NCBI GenBank assembly: GCA_029262455.1
Contig: JAJCZJ010000126.1
Coordinates: 39,696 to 103,695 of the forward strand
Reading direction: 5' to 3'
Length of the DNA stretch: 64,000 bases
From: Deltaproteobacteria bacterium
GTDB lineage: Bacteria; Desulfobacterota; Binatia; HRBIN30; CADEER01
Numbering within the stretch: position 1 is the stretch's first letter; the number at the start of each line of letters is the position of its first letter. The position numbers and the translations under genes are program-made. Below, in pieces: positions 51,331-60,355 of the stretch. The notes under the pieces are model-generated. The model did not search any database, was not told the origin of the DNA, and saw only the letters and a program-made list of their open reading frames with translations.

Positions 51331-52122
51331 CTAGCCGCGGGGCCGCCGCTTTGTCGTTCGCTTGACGTTGGCTCGCATGAACCCCGGGGCGAGCGCTTTT
51401 ACGGCGTAGCCGGTGGCGATCAAGCGCGGGTAGGTCAGCTCGCGCCTGTTCTTGTTCAGCGCGTCCATGATGGCGTCGACCAGCCCTGCCGGTTCGACCA
51501 TCATTTTTTTGGCTGTTGTCGGCATTCGCTCCATGGCTTCTTCGTCGAAGAAGTCGGTGCGGATCGATCCGGGGCAAACAGTCAGGACGTGGACGCCGTC
51601 GTCTTCGACTTCGATCGACAGGGCCTCGGCTAAACCGACCATTGCGAACTTGCTCGCCGCGTAGGCACTTTCGTCGGGGACGCCGATCTTACCGGCGACC
51701 GAGGCGATGAAGACGAGGCAGCCGGTGTGGCGTTCGACCATTTGCGGTAGCAGCGCTTTGGTCCAGTAGACGGTGCCGAGGTAGTTGACCCGCATCATGC
51801 GTTCGATGTCTTCGACGTCCCACTCGAGAAATGAACGGTGATGCCCGTAGCCGGCGTTGTTGATGAGCATGTCGATCGGGCCTAGCGCCTTTGTTGCTTG
51901 TTCGGCGGCCGCGAAGACTTGATCGCGTTCGAGGACGTCGCACGGAATGACGACAGCTTCGCCGCCGATCTTCTTGATGTCGTCTGCGACGGCTTCGAGC
52001 TCATTGCTGCGCCGAGCGGTAAGACAGACGCGGGCTCCGTTGCTCGCCATGCGCAGAGCTAGGAGTTTCCCGATTCCGCTCGAGGCGCCGGTGATGACGG
52101 CGGTTTTGTTTGTGACGTTCAT
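51331..52122 (-). CDS. Short-chain dehydrogenase/reductase
   Basis: A 263-residue classical SDR. The cofactor loop is TGASSGIG, the NAG motif is INNAGYGHHR, Ser lies in FIASVAGKIG and the catalytic pair is YAASK. The basic residue of AVCLTARRSNELE-like VCLTARRSNE suggests NADP(H). The C-terminus is extended and basic (RANVKRTTKRRPRG), possibly for membrane or nucleic acid contact. It is convergent with the Lgt-like gene. Its ribosome binding site lies in the arm of a strong hairpin. The substrate is unknown; fatty acyl or sterol ketone are options given the wax synthase upstream. Confidence 0.88.
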   Translation of the reverse strand: MNVTNKTAVITGASSGIGKLLALRMASNGARVCLTARRSNELEAVADDIKKIGGEAVVIPCDVLERDQVFAAAEQATKALGPIDMLINNAGYGHHRSFLEWDVEDIERMMRVNYLGTVYWTKALLPQMVERHTGCLVFIASVAGKIGVPDESAYAASKFAMVGLAEALSIEVEDDGVHVLTVCPGSIRTDFFDEEAMERMPTTAKKMMVEPAGLVDAIMDALNKNRRELTYPRLIATGYAVKALAPGFMRANVKRTTKRRPRG

Positions 52123-52129
52123 TTAAGTC

Positions 52130-52150
52130 CCTTCTCCCTCCGGGAGAAGG
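52130..52150 (-). promoter_or_regulatory. Hairpin enclosing the SDR ribosome binding site
   Basis: CCTTCTCCC-TCC-GGGAGAAGG is a perfect nine-base-pair stem. On the minus strand the arm nearest the start codon reads GGGAGAAGG, eight bases before the SDR ATG, so the Shine-Dalgarno sequence is paired. The sequence also resembles a C/G-rich repeat found in many genomes. Confidence 0.5.
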
Positions 52151-52350
52151 TCAGGATGAAGGGGATGAAATGCAACTCCCTCCTGCCCCTGTGCCGCAGT
52201 GCTTTCGCGCACACGGTCAAGAACGAACCCTCACCTTTCATCCTCTCAGGGGTGCAATGCGGGAGAGGAGATTTTGTTGGGCTTTGCCCGTCATTTCGAG
52301 AAAATCGACAGTCTCCAAGCAGGGGGGACCAATCCGGATAGGAGCCCTGA

Positions 52351-53820
52351 CTACCCGGCGGCGCTTTTTCGGGCGCGGCGTTTTGTTTTGGCGCGGCTCT
52401 TCGATGCGCGCCGTTTCTTTGGTTTGGCACGGCGCTGGAGCTCGGCGAACGATTGCTCAATGTATTCGATGAAGTCATGCAAGTCGGGAATGGATTCCCA
52501 GTCGGCGTTGCAGCCCCAGTAGAGGCCGCCGTTGTAGCTAAATAAGCCGACGACCAAAGTTTGATTGCGAAACAGCGGCACCACCGGATAGGAGGTCAGC
52601 ATCAGACTACCCGACAGATAAAGGGGCAGCTGTGGTCCGGGGACGTTGGTGACCACGAGATTGTAGGGCCGAGCGCGTTCGGCCATGCGTACGGCCTGCA
52701 CGAGCACGTTCGGAACGGTGAACTCGGCGATCGCTGTCAGGACCTCGGCGCCGACCGCCTGCTTCGACTCTTTGAGGTCCGACATCGTCTCGCGCACGGC
52801 GCGCAATCGTTCGACCGGGTCGTCGAGGTGCACTGGCAGGTCGGCGACCATCTCGGCGATATGGTTCCCTAGAGAGCCTTTCTGATCGGGTGTCCGGACG
52901 CTGACCGGTACCATGGCGCGAACATCGAGATAGTCCGAATCGAGCCCGCGCTCGCGGAAGTAGGTGCGGAGTGCGCCGGCGACGATCGCCAACACGACGT
53001 CGTTGAGAGTGCCGCCGAGCTCGTTCTTGATCGCTTTGAGGTCGTCGATACGCATTTCGGTCCAGTCGAAACGGCGCGATGGACCGACCTCGGTGTTCAG
53101 GGGTGTTTCCGACGCGGGATTGAATGCTGGAGTCAACGTCTCGAGGAGTGCGCTGACCGTCTGTTCGGCGCCGCGGATCGCACCCTCCGGATCACTCAGA
53201 CCTTGCATCACCGCGTCGAGGATCTGGAGAGGCTGACGCATACGCCGCCGGACCTCATCGACAATCAGCGTGGCTTCGGTGGGACGTGGGCGGGGTACCC
53301 ATGGCACCGGGTTGCCGTGAACAGCGTCTGGTTCGAGCTCCATGATGACCGACATCAAGTCGGCTCCGGAGATGCCGTCGATCATGCAATGATGCGTCTT
53401 GGTCACAAGGGCAAAGCGATCACCATCGAGTCCCTCGACGAACCACATTTCCCAAAGGGGTCGGCTTCGGTCGAGGTGTTGAGATTGGATGCGCCCGACC
53501 ATTCGTTTCAGCGTGCGCTCGTCGCCAGGCTTCGGGAGGGCCGAGTGGCGCACATGGTAGTGCAGCCGAAAACGGTCGTCATCGATCCAAATTGGTAGGC
53601 GTTCGTATGGAAGGAACGCCAACTTCTGGCGAAAGCGCGGGACGAGGTGGAGCTTGGATTCGATCCCTCGACGAATACGTTCGATGTCAATGCCGCCGCT
53701 CTCGGTGCGGAGCGGAGCTGCGTCGAAGAGGAAGACACCGCCGACGTGCATGTGGCAGCGTGAGTCCTCTAATCCGACGAACGAAGCGTCGAGTGCACTG
53801 AGCCGTTCGTAATAGGCCAT
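52351..53820 (-). CDS. Wax ester synthase/diacylglycerol acyltransferase (WS/DGAT)
   Basis: A 489-residue protein. It starts RLSALDASFVGLEDSRCHMH, has the active-site HHCMIDG near residue 145, and the later NVPGPQLPLYLSG and MVPVSVRTPDQKGSLGNH motifs of bacterial WS/DGATs. It esterifies acyl-CoA with a long-chain alcohol or diacylglycerol, forming storage wax or triacylglycerol at the membrane. The last 30 residues are a Lys/Arg-rich tail (KKRRASKSRAKTKRRARK), longer than usual. Its ATG overlaps the yhbY stop codon (TAATG), so the two are translationally coupled. Confidence 0.93.
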   Translation of the reverse strand: MAYYERLSALDASFVGLEDSRCHMHVGGVFLFDAAPLRTESGGIDIERIRRGIESKLHLVPRFRQKLAFLPYERLPIWIDDDRFRLHYHVRHSALPKPGDERTLKRMVGRIQSQHLDRSRPLWEMWFVEGLDGDRFALVTKTHHCMIDGISGADLMSVIMELEPDAVHGNPVPWVPRPRPTEATLIVDEVRRRMRQPLQILDAVMQGLSDPEGAIRGAEQTVSALLETLTPAFNPASETPLNTEVGPSRRFDWTEMRIDDLKAIKNELGGTLNDVVLAIVAGALRTYFRERGLDSDYLDVRAMVPVSVRTPDQKGSLGNHIAEMVADLPVHLDDPVERLRAVRETMSDLKESKQAVGAEVLTAIAEFTVPNVLVQAVRMAERARPYNLVVTNVPGPQLPLYLSGSLMLTSYPVVPLFRNQTLVVGLFSYNGGLYWGCNADWESIPDLHDFIEYIEQSFAELQRRAKPKKRRASKSRAKTKRRARKSAAG

Positions 53821-54140
53821 TACTCCCCCGTTGACTCTGTCGTACTGCTAATTTCTGGCAGGCGAATGCGTGGATTGTCGGGATTCGGCTTGAACAGGAT
53901 CAAAACCCGACCAATCTGACCGGCGATTTCGCAGCCAGTTTGTTTCGTCAGCTCTTCGCCGACCTCGCGCCGATCCACCGGCGACTCAGCCGCGACCTTG
54001 ATCTTGATCAGTTCGTGATCCGCCAGGGCGCTCTCAATCTGTTGCACGACCGAGCTGCTGAGTCCGCGTTGCCCGATGTGGACAAGGGGCTTGTGGTCGT
54101 GGGCTAGGCCGCGCAGGTACTTCTTTTGTTTTCCATTCAT
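53820..54140 (-). CDS. yhbY: YhbY family (CRM-domain) RNA-binding protein
   Basis: A 106-residue protein from the ATG at 54140. It consists of the CRM domain: MNGKQKKYLRGLAHDHKPLV, HIGQRGLSSSVVQQIESALAD, HELIKIKV, and GCEIAGQIGRVLILFKPNP. YhbY binds pre-50S ribosomal particles and aids assembly. A short acidic tail follows. It overlaps the wax ester synthase start by one base, an unusual pairing of functions. The 18 residues before the chosen start in the track are unsupported. Confidence 0.9.
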   Translation of the reverse strand: MNGKQKKYLRGLAHDHKPLVHIGQRGLSSSVVQQIESALADHELIKIKVAAESPVDRREVGEELTKQTGCEIAGQIGRVLILFKPNPDNPRIRLPEISSTTESTGE

Positions 54141-54276
54141 CACAGGTGGGAGATCGTAGTGGATGACCCCACCCCGCGGCAATGGGAGTTGCACTTTGCC
54201 TACCGATGAGCCGCAGGCTTGGGCGCCGGCAGAACCCAGGGGGCCTGACCTTGCGGGCCGGCGCTCGGGAGCGGCT

Positions 54277-55272
54277 TCAGGCGCTTGGCTGGCGTTTCGG
54301 GAGGCCGGCTGCCGCGTAAATTGCGTCGATCGTCTGCATGTTTGCGATGCAATCGGCGCCTTCGGTCGGCAGCGGGGTACCGTCGGCGATGCTCGTGGTG
54401 AAAGCCGATAATTGGGCTGTATAGCTCCCCGGGCCCCGCACGGTTTCCCTCTGAGTCCCGTCTTTTGTCTTGACGGTTAGGCGATTGTAGAACTGCGGTG
54501 CAATAAAGTTGAAGAGCTTGATGCTGCCCTTGTCGCCACGAATCGTCGCTCCAATGCGGGCGATCTTTGGTGACCACATCGAGCATTCAATGTGGGCGGT
54601 TCGACCGTCTGCAAAAGCCAGCTCGGTTTCCATGCTTCGGTCGATGTTGGGCGGGCCCTCGACAGCGATTGCGCTGCGAACTTCTGGCTCGGCGGCGGCG
54701 AGAGTCCTGAGCAAGTGGATTGCGTAGCACCCGAGGTCCATTGAGGCTCCTCCGGCGAGGTCGAATCGGTAGCGAATGTCGCTGCCGCGGACGATCGGGA
54801 TGATGAAACGGATCTCGTAGCTGCGGACCTGTCCGATCTTGCCTTCTGCAATCACGGCAAGGGTGCGTTCGATCAGCCGATGGTAGCGATAGTGAAACGC
54901 CTCGACCAAACGGCGGCCGGTGCGCTGTGCGGTTTCGATCATGAGCGCTGCCTCTTCGGCGTTTGCCGCCAAGGGCTTCTCGCAGAGAACGTCTTTGCCC
55001 GCCTCGAGCGCCCGCATGCTCCAGCGCCCGTGCAGGCCGTTGGGTAGAGGATTGTAGATGACATCGATATCCGGGTCGGCGAGCAGATCATCGTAGGAGG
55101 CGTGGATCGTCGGAATCTCGTGCTGCCGGGCGAATTTTTCGGCACGGTTGCGGTCGCGCGCGGCCACCGCAGTGACGACGGCCTGTTCGACCGACGCAGC
55201 GGGCTTGATCAACGCCATCGGCGCGATTCGAGCGGCTCCGAGGATACCGATGCGAAGTGGCGAAGTGGTCAT
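54277..55272 (-). CDS. Gfo/Idh/MocA family oxidoreductase
   Basis: A 331-residue protein from the ATG at 55272. The N-terminal Rossmann fold opens LRIGILGAARIAPMALIKPA. The conserved EKP motif is in VLCEKPLAANAEEAALMIE. The C-terminal alpha/beta domain includes EAFHYRYHRLIERTLAVIAE, GGASMDLGCYAIHLLRTLAA and DGRTAHIECSMWSP. Members oxidise or reduce sugars, inositols or dihydrodiols with NAD(P). The EAFxYRxHP-like and GGxxxDxGCY residues point to the dehydrogenase subgroup including dimeric dihydrodiol dehydrogenase. The gene is isolated; the substrate is unknown. Confidence 0.88.
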   Translation of the reverse strand: MTTSPLRIGILGAARIAPMALIKPAASVEQAVVTAVAARDRNRAEKFARQHEIPTIHASYDDLLADPDIDVIYNPLPNGLHGRWSMRALEAGKDVLCEKPLAANAEEAALMIETAQRTGRRLVEAFHYRYHRLIERTLAVIAEGKIGQVRSYEIRFIIPIVRGSDIRYRFDLAGGASMDLGCYAIHLLRTLAAAEPEVRSAIAVEGPPNIDRSMETELAFADGRTAHIECSMWSPKIARIGATIRGDKGSIKLFNFIAPQFYNRLTVKTKDGTQRETVRGPGSYTAQLSAFTTSIADGTPLPTEGADCIANMQTIDAIYAAAGLPKRQPSA

Positions 55273-55517
55273 AAGAAGCAAACAGACACAGTCGTCGAAT
55301 CGGTGCAAGGTTCCCTCCAGACGATGGGCTGTCGATTGATCGCGCGACACGGGTACTGCTGAAACCCCGAAAGCCGTCCGATTTCCCGCCGGGAGATGGA
55401 ATTGGGGCACCGGATTTCGCGATCAATCGACAGTTTGCCAAGGAGGGAGAGACTCATTTTTTGCAGTAACGTGGGAGGGTGGTTGGAGGTTTGACTGGTG
55501 CCCTGTATCGTCTGCCG

Positions 55518-56585
55518 ATGTCTACTGAGCGCGACTCCGAGCTTTCCTTCATACGCCCCGATGTGCGGGCGATGACCGGCTACACTCCGGGCGAGCAGCC
55601 GCGTGGTGGTAGAGTTGTCAAGTTGAACACAAACGAGAACCCGTACCCCCCCTCGCCGCTTGTGCTGGAGGCGATGGTTTCCGCAGCTTCCGACGCTGTG
55701 CGCCTCTACCCGGACCCGATGGCGTCGGACCTTTGCAGACGTGCTGCTGAGGTTTACGGGGTTGCTGCCGATCAGGTGCTTGCAGGCAATGGCTCTGACG
55801 AGCTGTTGATGATGGTCCTCCGCGCCTGTGTTGGGCCTGGCGATGCCGTCGCCTATCCGGTGCCGACCTATAGTCTCTACGAGACACTGGTGCAGATCGT
55901 TGGCGGGCGCGCGGTTTCGGTCCCGTTTGATCGTGACTTTGTGTTGCCGGTCGACGGCGTTGTTGAACTGGCCGGCAAAGTTACTTTTGTCTGCAATCCG
56001 AATGCTCCGTCTGGAACGGTCACACCCCTGGCTGTCATCGACGAGATGGCCTCACGCCTGAAGGGGCTCCTGGTCGTCGATGAGGCTTACGCTGACTTTG
56101 GTACTTCGACTGCGACCGAGCTGATCGAGCGTCACCCGAATGTGGTGGTCCTGCGGACCTTCTCGAAGTCTTTCTCCCTCGCTGGCCTGCGTGTTGGGCT
56201 GGCGTTCGGCCCGCAACCCGTGATGGCCGAGTTGGCCAAGGTCAAGGACTCCTACAATCTCAATCGCGTCAGCATCGCGGCCGCCACCGCGGCGTTGAAC
56301 GACCTCGATTGGATGCGAGCCAATGTCGAGAAGGTTCGCCGAACCCGGGCGCGACTGACCGAGGAGCTCACTAAGCTCGACTACGACGTACTGCCGAGTG
56401 ACACCAACTTTGTTCTCGCGCGCCAGCCCGGAATCAATCAAGAGGCGGTCTACAAGATGTTGCGCGCGGCGGGCGTTCTGGTTCGCTACTTCGATTTGCC
56501 CGCGCTGCGCGACGCTCTTCGTATCACGGTGGGAACCGACGAAGAGATCGACGCACTGCTGGCCGCGCTGCGCGCCGCACGCTAG
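55518..56585 (+). CDS. hisC: Histidinol-phosphate aminotransferase
   Basis: A 355-residue fold-type I PLP enzyme from the ATG at 55518. KLNTNENPYPPSPLVLEAM opens the catalytic domain, followed by LYPDPMASDLCRRAAEVYG and GNGSDELLMMVLRACVGPGD. The PLP Lys lies in RTFSKSFSLAGLRVGLAFG, and VRYFDLPALRDALRITVGT closes the substrate site. It converts imidazole-acetol phosphate to histidinol phosphate and may also act on aromatic keto acids. No other his genes are near. The 276-base downstream gap contains three palindromic repeats. Confidence 0.92.
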   Translation: MSTERDSELSFIRPDVRAMTGYTPGEQPRGGRVVKLNTNENPYPPSPLVLEAMVSAASDAVRLYPDPMASDLCRRAAEVYGVAADQVLAGNGSDELLMMVLRACVGPGDAVAYPVPTYSLYETLVQIVGGRAVSVPFDRDFVLPVDGVVELAGKVTFVCNPNAPSGTVTPLAVIDEMASRLKGLLVVDEAYADFGTSTATELIERHPNVVVLRTFSKSFSLAGLRVGLAFGPQPVMAELAKVKDSYNLNRVSIAAATAALNDLDWMRANVEKVRRTRARLTEELTKLDYDVLPSDTNFVLARQPGINQEAVYKMLRAAGVLVRYFDLPALRDALRITVGTDEEIDALLAALRAAR

Positions 56586-56610
56586 TCAGAGGTTTGTGCT
56601 ACGCACGGGT

Positions 56611-56765
56611 CGAAGGTGACCTGGAGTGCAGGTAGGGTAGGCTCTAGCCTACCAACGCCGCGCGCCGCAGCGTTTTGGGGACAAGGTTGGCGCAACGCGA
56701 CGGATTGAATCGAGGGCGACCTGGAGTGCACGTAGGGTAGGCTTTAGCCTACCAATGCCACGCGC
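56611..56765. repeat. Two 55-base direct repeats with REP-like palindromes, 100-base period
   Basis: 56611-56665 and 56711-56765 agree at 49 of 55 positions. Each contains the palindrome GTAGGCTnTAGCCTAC (56637-56652 and 56737-56752) with GTAGG before and CAA after. They match the copy at 43417. Confidence 0.85.
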
Positions 56766-56804
56766 ACCCACGCGCAGGGTTTGTGGCGATAGCGAGCCGC
56801 GGTT

Positions 56805-56822
56805 GTCAGGCTATAGCCTGAC
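56805..56822. repeat. Palindrome GTCAGGCTATAGCCTGAC
   Basis: A perfect 18-base palindrome, a variant of the neighbouring REP-like units (CAGGCT...AGCCTG instead of TAGGCT...AGCCTA). It is followed by CTACTC, 40 bases past the end of the permease gene in its direction, and could help end transcription from both sides. Confidence 0.8.
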
Positions 56823-56861
56823 CTACTCTACGGGGAGTCCACCCTGCATCAGATCGGATTT

Positions 56862-57773
56862 CTAGTTCTTGCCCAAGGCTGCCGGCGCGTTGGTGTCGCC
56901 GGCGTTGAGTGCGAGGAGTGCCAGGGTGGCGACGTAGGGTAGGACCAGGAAGAACTGGAACGGAATACCGAGCGCGAGCGCCTGGAAGTGGAACTGCAAG
57001 GCCGTCACGAAGCCGAAGAGCAGGGCGGCAACCAAGACCCCGGCGGGTCGGCGTCGACCGACGATGACGATCGCAAGGGCGATAAAGCCTCGGCCAGAGG
57101 ACATTCCTTCGACGAAGGTGTGAGTGTAGTCCAGCGTCAGGTAGGCACCGCCAGCTGCGCAAAAGATTCCGCACGCGACGAGTGCTGAGGTGCGTGTGCG
57201 CGCGACATTGATGCCGTGGGTGGCGGCAGCGTTTGGGTTCTCGCCGACCATCTTGAGCTCTAGTCCGGCGCGCGTTCTTGCGAGAAATAGTGCCATCAGC
57301 GGAATGGTGGCTAGGCAAACGTACGTCAGGGGTGTTTGGTTCAGCAGGGCTTGGCCAAGGATCGGGATCGATCGTGCCCCCGGTAGGGCGATTGTGGGGC
57401 TTGGTTCGATGGTCATCGCCGTGCCGGTGACACCATAGATCGAACGGTAAAGTACGCCGGTGAGGCCGGTGGCGAACAGATTGACCGCAGTCCCGACAAC
57501 GATCTGGTTGGCGCCGCGCACGACGGCAAAGTACGCGAATCCGAGACCCCACACGCCACCAAGGGCCAGGGCCGCAGCTAAGCCGGCGGCGTTTGAGCCA
57601 GTGGCGTGAGCGACGGCAAAGGCGGCAAAAGCGCCGAGTAGGATCATCCCCTCGAGTCCGATGTTGATGACGCCGGACTTTTCGGCGAGCAATTCGCCGA
57701 GACCAGCGAAAAGCAGTGGCACAGCCATCGCGACGGCCGCAGTGCAAAGCGCTGTGAAGAGTTCGAGCTCCAT
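56862..57773 (-). CDS. BmpA-type nucleoside ABC transporter, second permease (NupQ/YufQ-like)
   Basis: A 303-residue membrane protein with about eight to nine helices. It shows GLGELLAEKSGVINIGLEGMI, the hallmark near the N-terminus of this permease subfamily, and later MVGENPNAAATHGINVARTR with GRGFIALAIVIVGRRRPAG. It follows the first permease by three bases and pairs with it in the inner membrane. The transporter imports nucleosides or related compounds handed over by the BmpA-like lipoprotein. Confidence 0.9.
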   Translation of the reverse strand: MELELFTALCTAAVAMAVPLLFAGLGELLAEKSGVINIGLEGMILLGAFAAFAVAHATGSNAAGLAAALALGGVWGLGFAYFAVVRGANQIVVGTAVNLFATGLTGVLYRSIYGVTGTAMTIEPSPTIALPGARSIPILGQALLNQTPLTYVCLATIPLMALFLARTRAGLELKMVGENPNAAATHGINVARTRTSALVACGIFCAAGGAYLTLDYTHTFVEGMSSGRGFIALAIVIVGRRRPAGVLVAALLFGFVTALQFHFQALALGIPFQFFLVLPYVATLALLALNAGDTNAPAALGKN

Positions 57774-57776
57774 TGC

Positions 57777-58796
57777 CTACAACCACCGGTCGCTACGCCG
57801 GCCGCGGCGATGCTCGATCGCGGCGAGGGCGAGAATGATGCAAGCCTGGACGAGGGAGACCAGTACCGACGAAACGCCGGCAACCCGCTGCATCGAGCTC
57901 GAGCCGGCTTCAAGAACGCCGAACAGTAGCGCTGCGACCAAGACACCGACCGGGTCGAGCCTGCCCAGCAGCGCGACCGCGATGGCTGTGTAGCCGTAGC
58001 CGGGCGAGAAGCTCTCGTACATTCGGTGGGTGATGGCGGAGACCTCAATCCCTCCGGCGAGGCCGGCCAACGCGCCGCTGAGGACGAAGGTCTGAAACAG
58101 CGTCCGATTCACTGCGAACCCCGCCGTGCGGGCAGCGGCGGGGTTCGATCCTGAAGCGCGCATGACGAACCCAAAGCGTGTCCGGTAAAGCAGGATCGCT
58201 GCGAGCGGAATCAGGGCGAGGGCAATGCCGATGCCGACGTGGACCCGCATCCCGGTAATCAATCTGGGCAGCTGCGCGTAGGCTGGCAGGGCGTCGCTCT
58301 GCGGATAGCGAGCGGCGCTCTCCATCAGAGGCCCTTGAACCAAGAATCCGACCAGCCCAAGGATGATGAAGTTCAGCATGATCGTGCTGATGACTTCATC
58401 GACGTTGCGGCGCAGCTTGAGCGCGCCGGCGGCTGCAGCCACGAGGGCACCGCCGAGCGCGGCAGCGATCATGGTTAGAGGGATTCCCAACAGTGCCGGT
58501 AGCGTTGGCATGCTGGTGCCAAACCAAACTGCCAACAGCGCTCCGGCAACCAGCTGGCCTTCGGCGCCGATGTTCCAGATGCCAGCGCGAAAGGCGAGGG
58601 CGACGGCGAGTCCGGTGATTGCCAGCGGGCAGCTCTTTACCGCCACTTCGGACCATCCGTAGCTACTTCCGAGTGCGCCTTCGACGAGCGCTGCGTAGGC
58701 TGTGAAGGGGTTGCCGCCTCCGAGAACAATCGCGAGTGCGCCAGCGGCGAGGCCGAGGCCTCCCGCCAATGCCGAAGTGGCTAGTCGCTCACCCAT
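57777..58796 (-). CDS. BmpA-type nucleoside ABC transporter, first permease (NupP/YufP-like)
   Basis: About 339 residues from the ATG at 58796 (the track adds 12). There are about ten membrane helices. NPFTAYAALVEGALGSSYGW, VALAFRAGIWNIGAEGQLVAG and NVDEVISTIMLNFIILGLVG match the larger permease of BmpA-type transporters, and MRASGSNPAAARTAGFAVNR is the coupling-helix region. Its ATG overlaps the ATPase stop by eight bases. Confidence 0.9.
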   Translation of the reverse strand: MGERLATSALAGGLGLAAGALAIVLGGGNPFTAYAALVEGALGSSYGWSEVAVKSCPLAITGLAVALAFRAGIWNIGAEGQLVAGALLAVWFGTSMPTLPALLGIPLTMIAAALGGALVAAAAGALKLRRNVDEVISTIMLNFIILGLVGFLVQGPLMESAARYPQSDALPAYAQLPRLITGMRVHVGIGIALALIPLAAILLYRTRFGFVMRASGSNPAAARTAGFAVNRTLFQTFVLSGALAGLAGGIEVSAITHRMYESFSPGYGYTAIAVALLGRLDPVGVLVAALLFGVLEAGSSSMQRVAGVSSVLVSLVQACIILALAAIEHRRGRRSDRWL

Positions 58797-60330
58797 CGCC
58801 GGCCGTACCCAATGTAGGCGCCGGTGTGTCACGCGCCGGCCGGATACCGCCCATCAACAGGCCGACGTCGGTTCGCGCGAACGGTCGGCTGCCGCCGTCG
58901 GTCAGTTGTCCACGGTAGAGCACTCCGACGCGATCACTCAGTGCCAGAACTTCGTCGAGGTCGGTTGAGATCAGCAGAACGGCTCCTCCCCATTGCGTCA
59001 CTCCTCGAATGGCCTGATGAACGTCTCTGGCCGCTCCCAGATCGAGGCCGCGCGTCGGGTTGAACGCGACTAGCAGCTTCGGCCGACGCGCCATGGCGCG
59101 GCCGACGATCAGCTTCTGCAAATTCCCGCCGGACAAACTGTCGGCCGTCGCTTCCGTACTGCTGCATACGATTCGATAGCGGTCCACGAGTTCGGCGGCG
59201 AAGGTCTGTGCCCTGTTCTGGTCCAGACCCTTCTTCGATGTGTGGAGCGCCAAAATCTGACCATCGAGGATGGCGTTCTCCCAAACCGCCATGTCGAGGA
59301 CTGCCCCGTCGCGTCTGCGCTCCGGTGGAATCACGGCCACGCCGTGGTTTGAGACAGCTTCGACGGAGGCCCCGTGGACGATATCGCCTGCGAGTCGCCA
59401 AGTCCCGGCGGTGGCGGCCGTGTGCCCGGTGAGAATCTCGTAGACCTCCTGCTGGCCGTTACCGTCGACCCCGGCGATGCCGAAGATCTCACCTGCAGCA
59501 ACCTCGAGGGAGATTTCATCGAGGCGCGCACGCCCGGGTTTATCGCGAAGGGAGACGGCTGTGAGCTCCAGCATCATTGTGCCGCGGGCGGGCGGGCGTT
59601 CGACTTCTTGCGAGGGCGGCATGTCGCCGACCATCAGACGGGCGAGCTCGTCCTGGCTGGTGTCGGCGATGGAACGCTCAGCGACGACTGCACCGCGGCG
59701 CAATACGGTGACGGAATCTGCTAGCGCCATGACTTCGCCGAGTTTGTGGGTGATGAGGAGGATCGCTACTCCGCTATCTCTGAGTGGTCTGAGGACGGCG
59801 AACAGTTGCTCGATCTCGCTCGGGGTGAGGACGGCTGTAGGCTCGTCGAGGATCAGCAGCCGAACCTCCGTGAGAAGCGCCTTGAGGATCTCGATACGCT
59901 GGCGCGAGCCGACCGGCAGTTCTCCGACTTCGAGGTCTACGTCACCGATGTCGAGACCGAGTTCGTCGGCGCGTCGGCGCGCGGTCTGGCGCACCCGGTC
60001 GTAGTCTACGAAGGTGCCGTCTTCGACCGCCAAGGCAAGGTTCTCGGTGACGGTCAGCGCCTCGACGAGAGCGAATTCTTGATGCACCATGCCGATGCCG
60101 AGATTGCGAGCTTCGGCAGGGTTGTCGATCGCAACGCGGCGTCCGTCCCAGAGGAACTCTCCTTTGGCGGCGACCATGCCGTAGATTGCGTTCATCAGCG
60201 TCGACTTGCCGGCACCGTTCTCTCCGAGAACAGCGCGGATCTCGCCGGCCTCGATGTCCAAGTCCGTGCTGCGAAGCGCGCTGACATCGTCGTAGCTGAC
60301 GGAGACTGCTCTCAGCGACAGCAGGGGCAT
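58789..60330 (-). CDS. BmpA-type nucleoside ABC transporter ATPase (NupO/YufO-like), two fused domains
   Basis: A 513-residue protein from the ATG at 60330. The track's 632-residue form extends into bmpA antisense-like sequence and is not supported. The first domain has Walker A GENGAGKST, the signature LPVGSRQRIEILKAL and Walker B LLILDEPTAVLTP. The second has the degenerate Walker A GIAGVDGNGQQEVYE, the signature LSGGNLQKLIVGRAM and the Walker B region LLVAFNPTRGLD. This twin plan is normal for sugar and nucleoside importers. It lies between bmpA and the permeases. Confidence 0.92.
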   Translation of the reverse strand: MPLLSLRAVSVSYDDVSALRSTDLDIEAGEIRAVLGENGAGKSTLMNAIYGMVAAKGEFLWDGRRVAIDNPAEARNLGIGMVHQEFALVEALTVTENLALAVEDGTFVDYDRVRQTARRRADELGLDIGDVDLEVGELPVGSRQRIEILKALLTEVRLLILDEPTAVLTPSEIEQLFAVLRPLRDSGVAILLITHKLGEVMALADSVTVLRRGAVVAERSIADTSQDELARLMVGDMPPSQEVERPPARGTMMLELTAVSLRDKPGRARLDEISLEVAAGEIFGIAGVDGNGQQEVYEILTGHTAATAGTWRLAGDIVHGASVEAVSNHGVAVIPPERRRDGAVLDMAVWENAILDGQILALHTSKKGLDQNRAQTFAAELVDRYRIVCSSTEATADSLSGGNLQKLIVGRAMARRPKLLVAFNPTRGLDLGAARDVHQAIRGVTQWGGAVLLISTDLDEVLALSDRVGVLYRGQLTDGGSRPFARTDVGLLMGGIRPARDTPAPTLGTAGDG

Positions 60331-60355
60331 GGTCGGGTTGTCGTGGGCTCGATCG

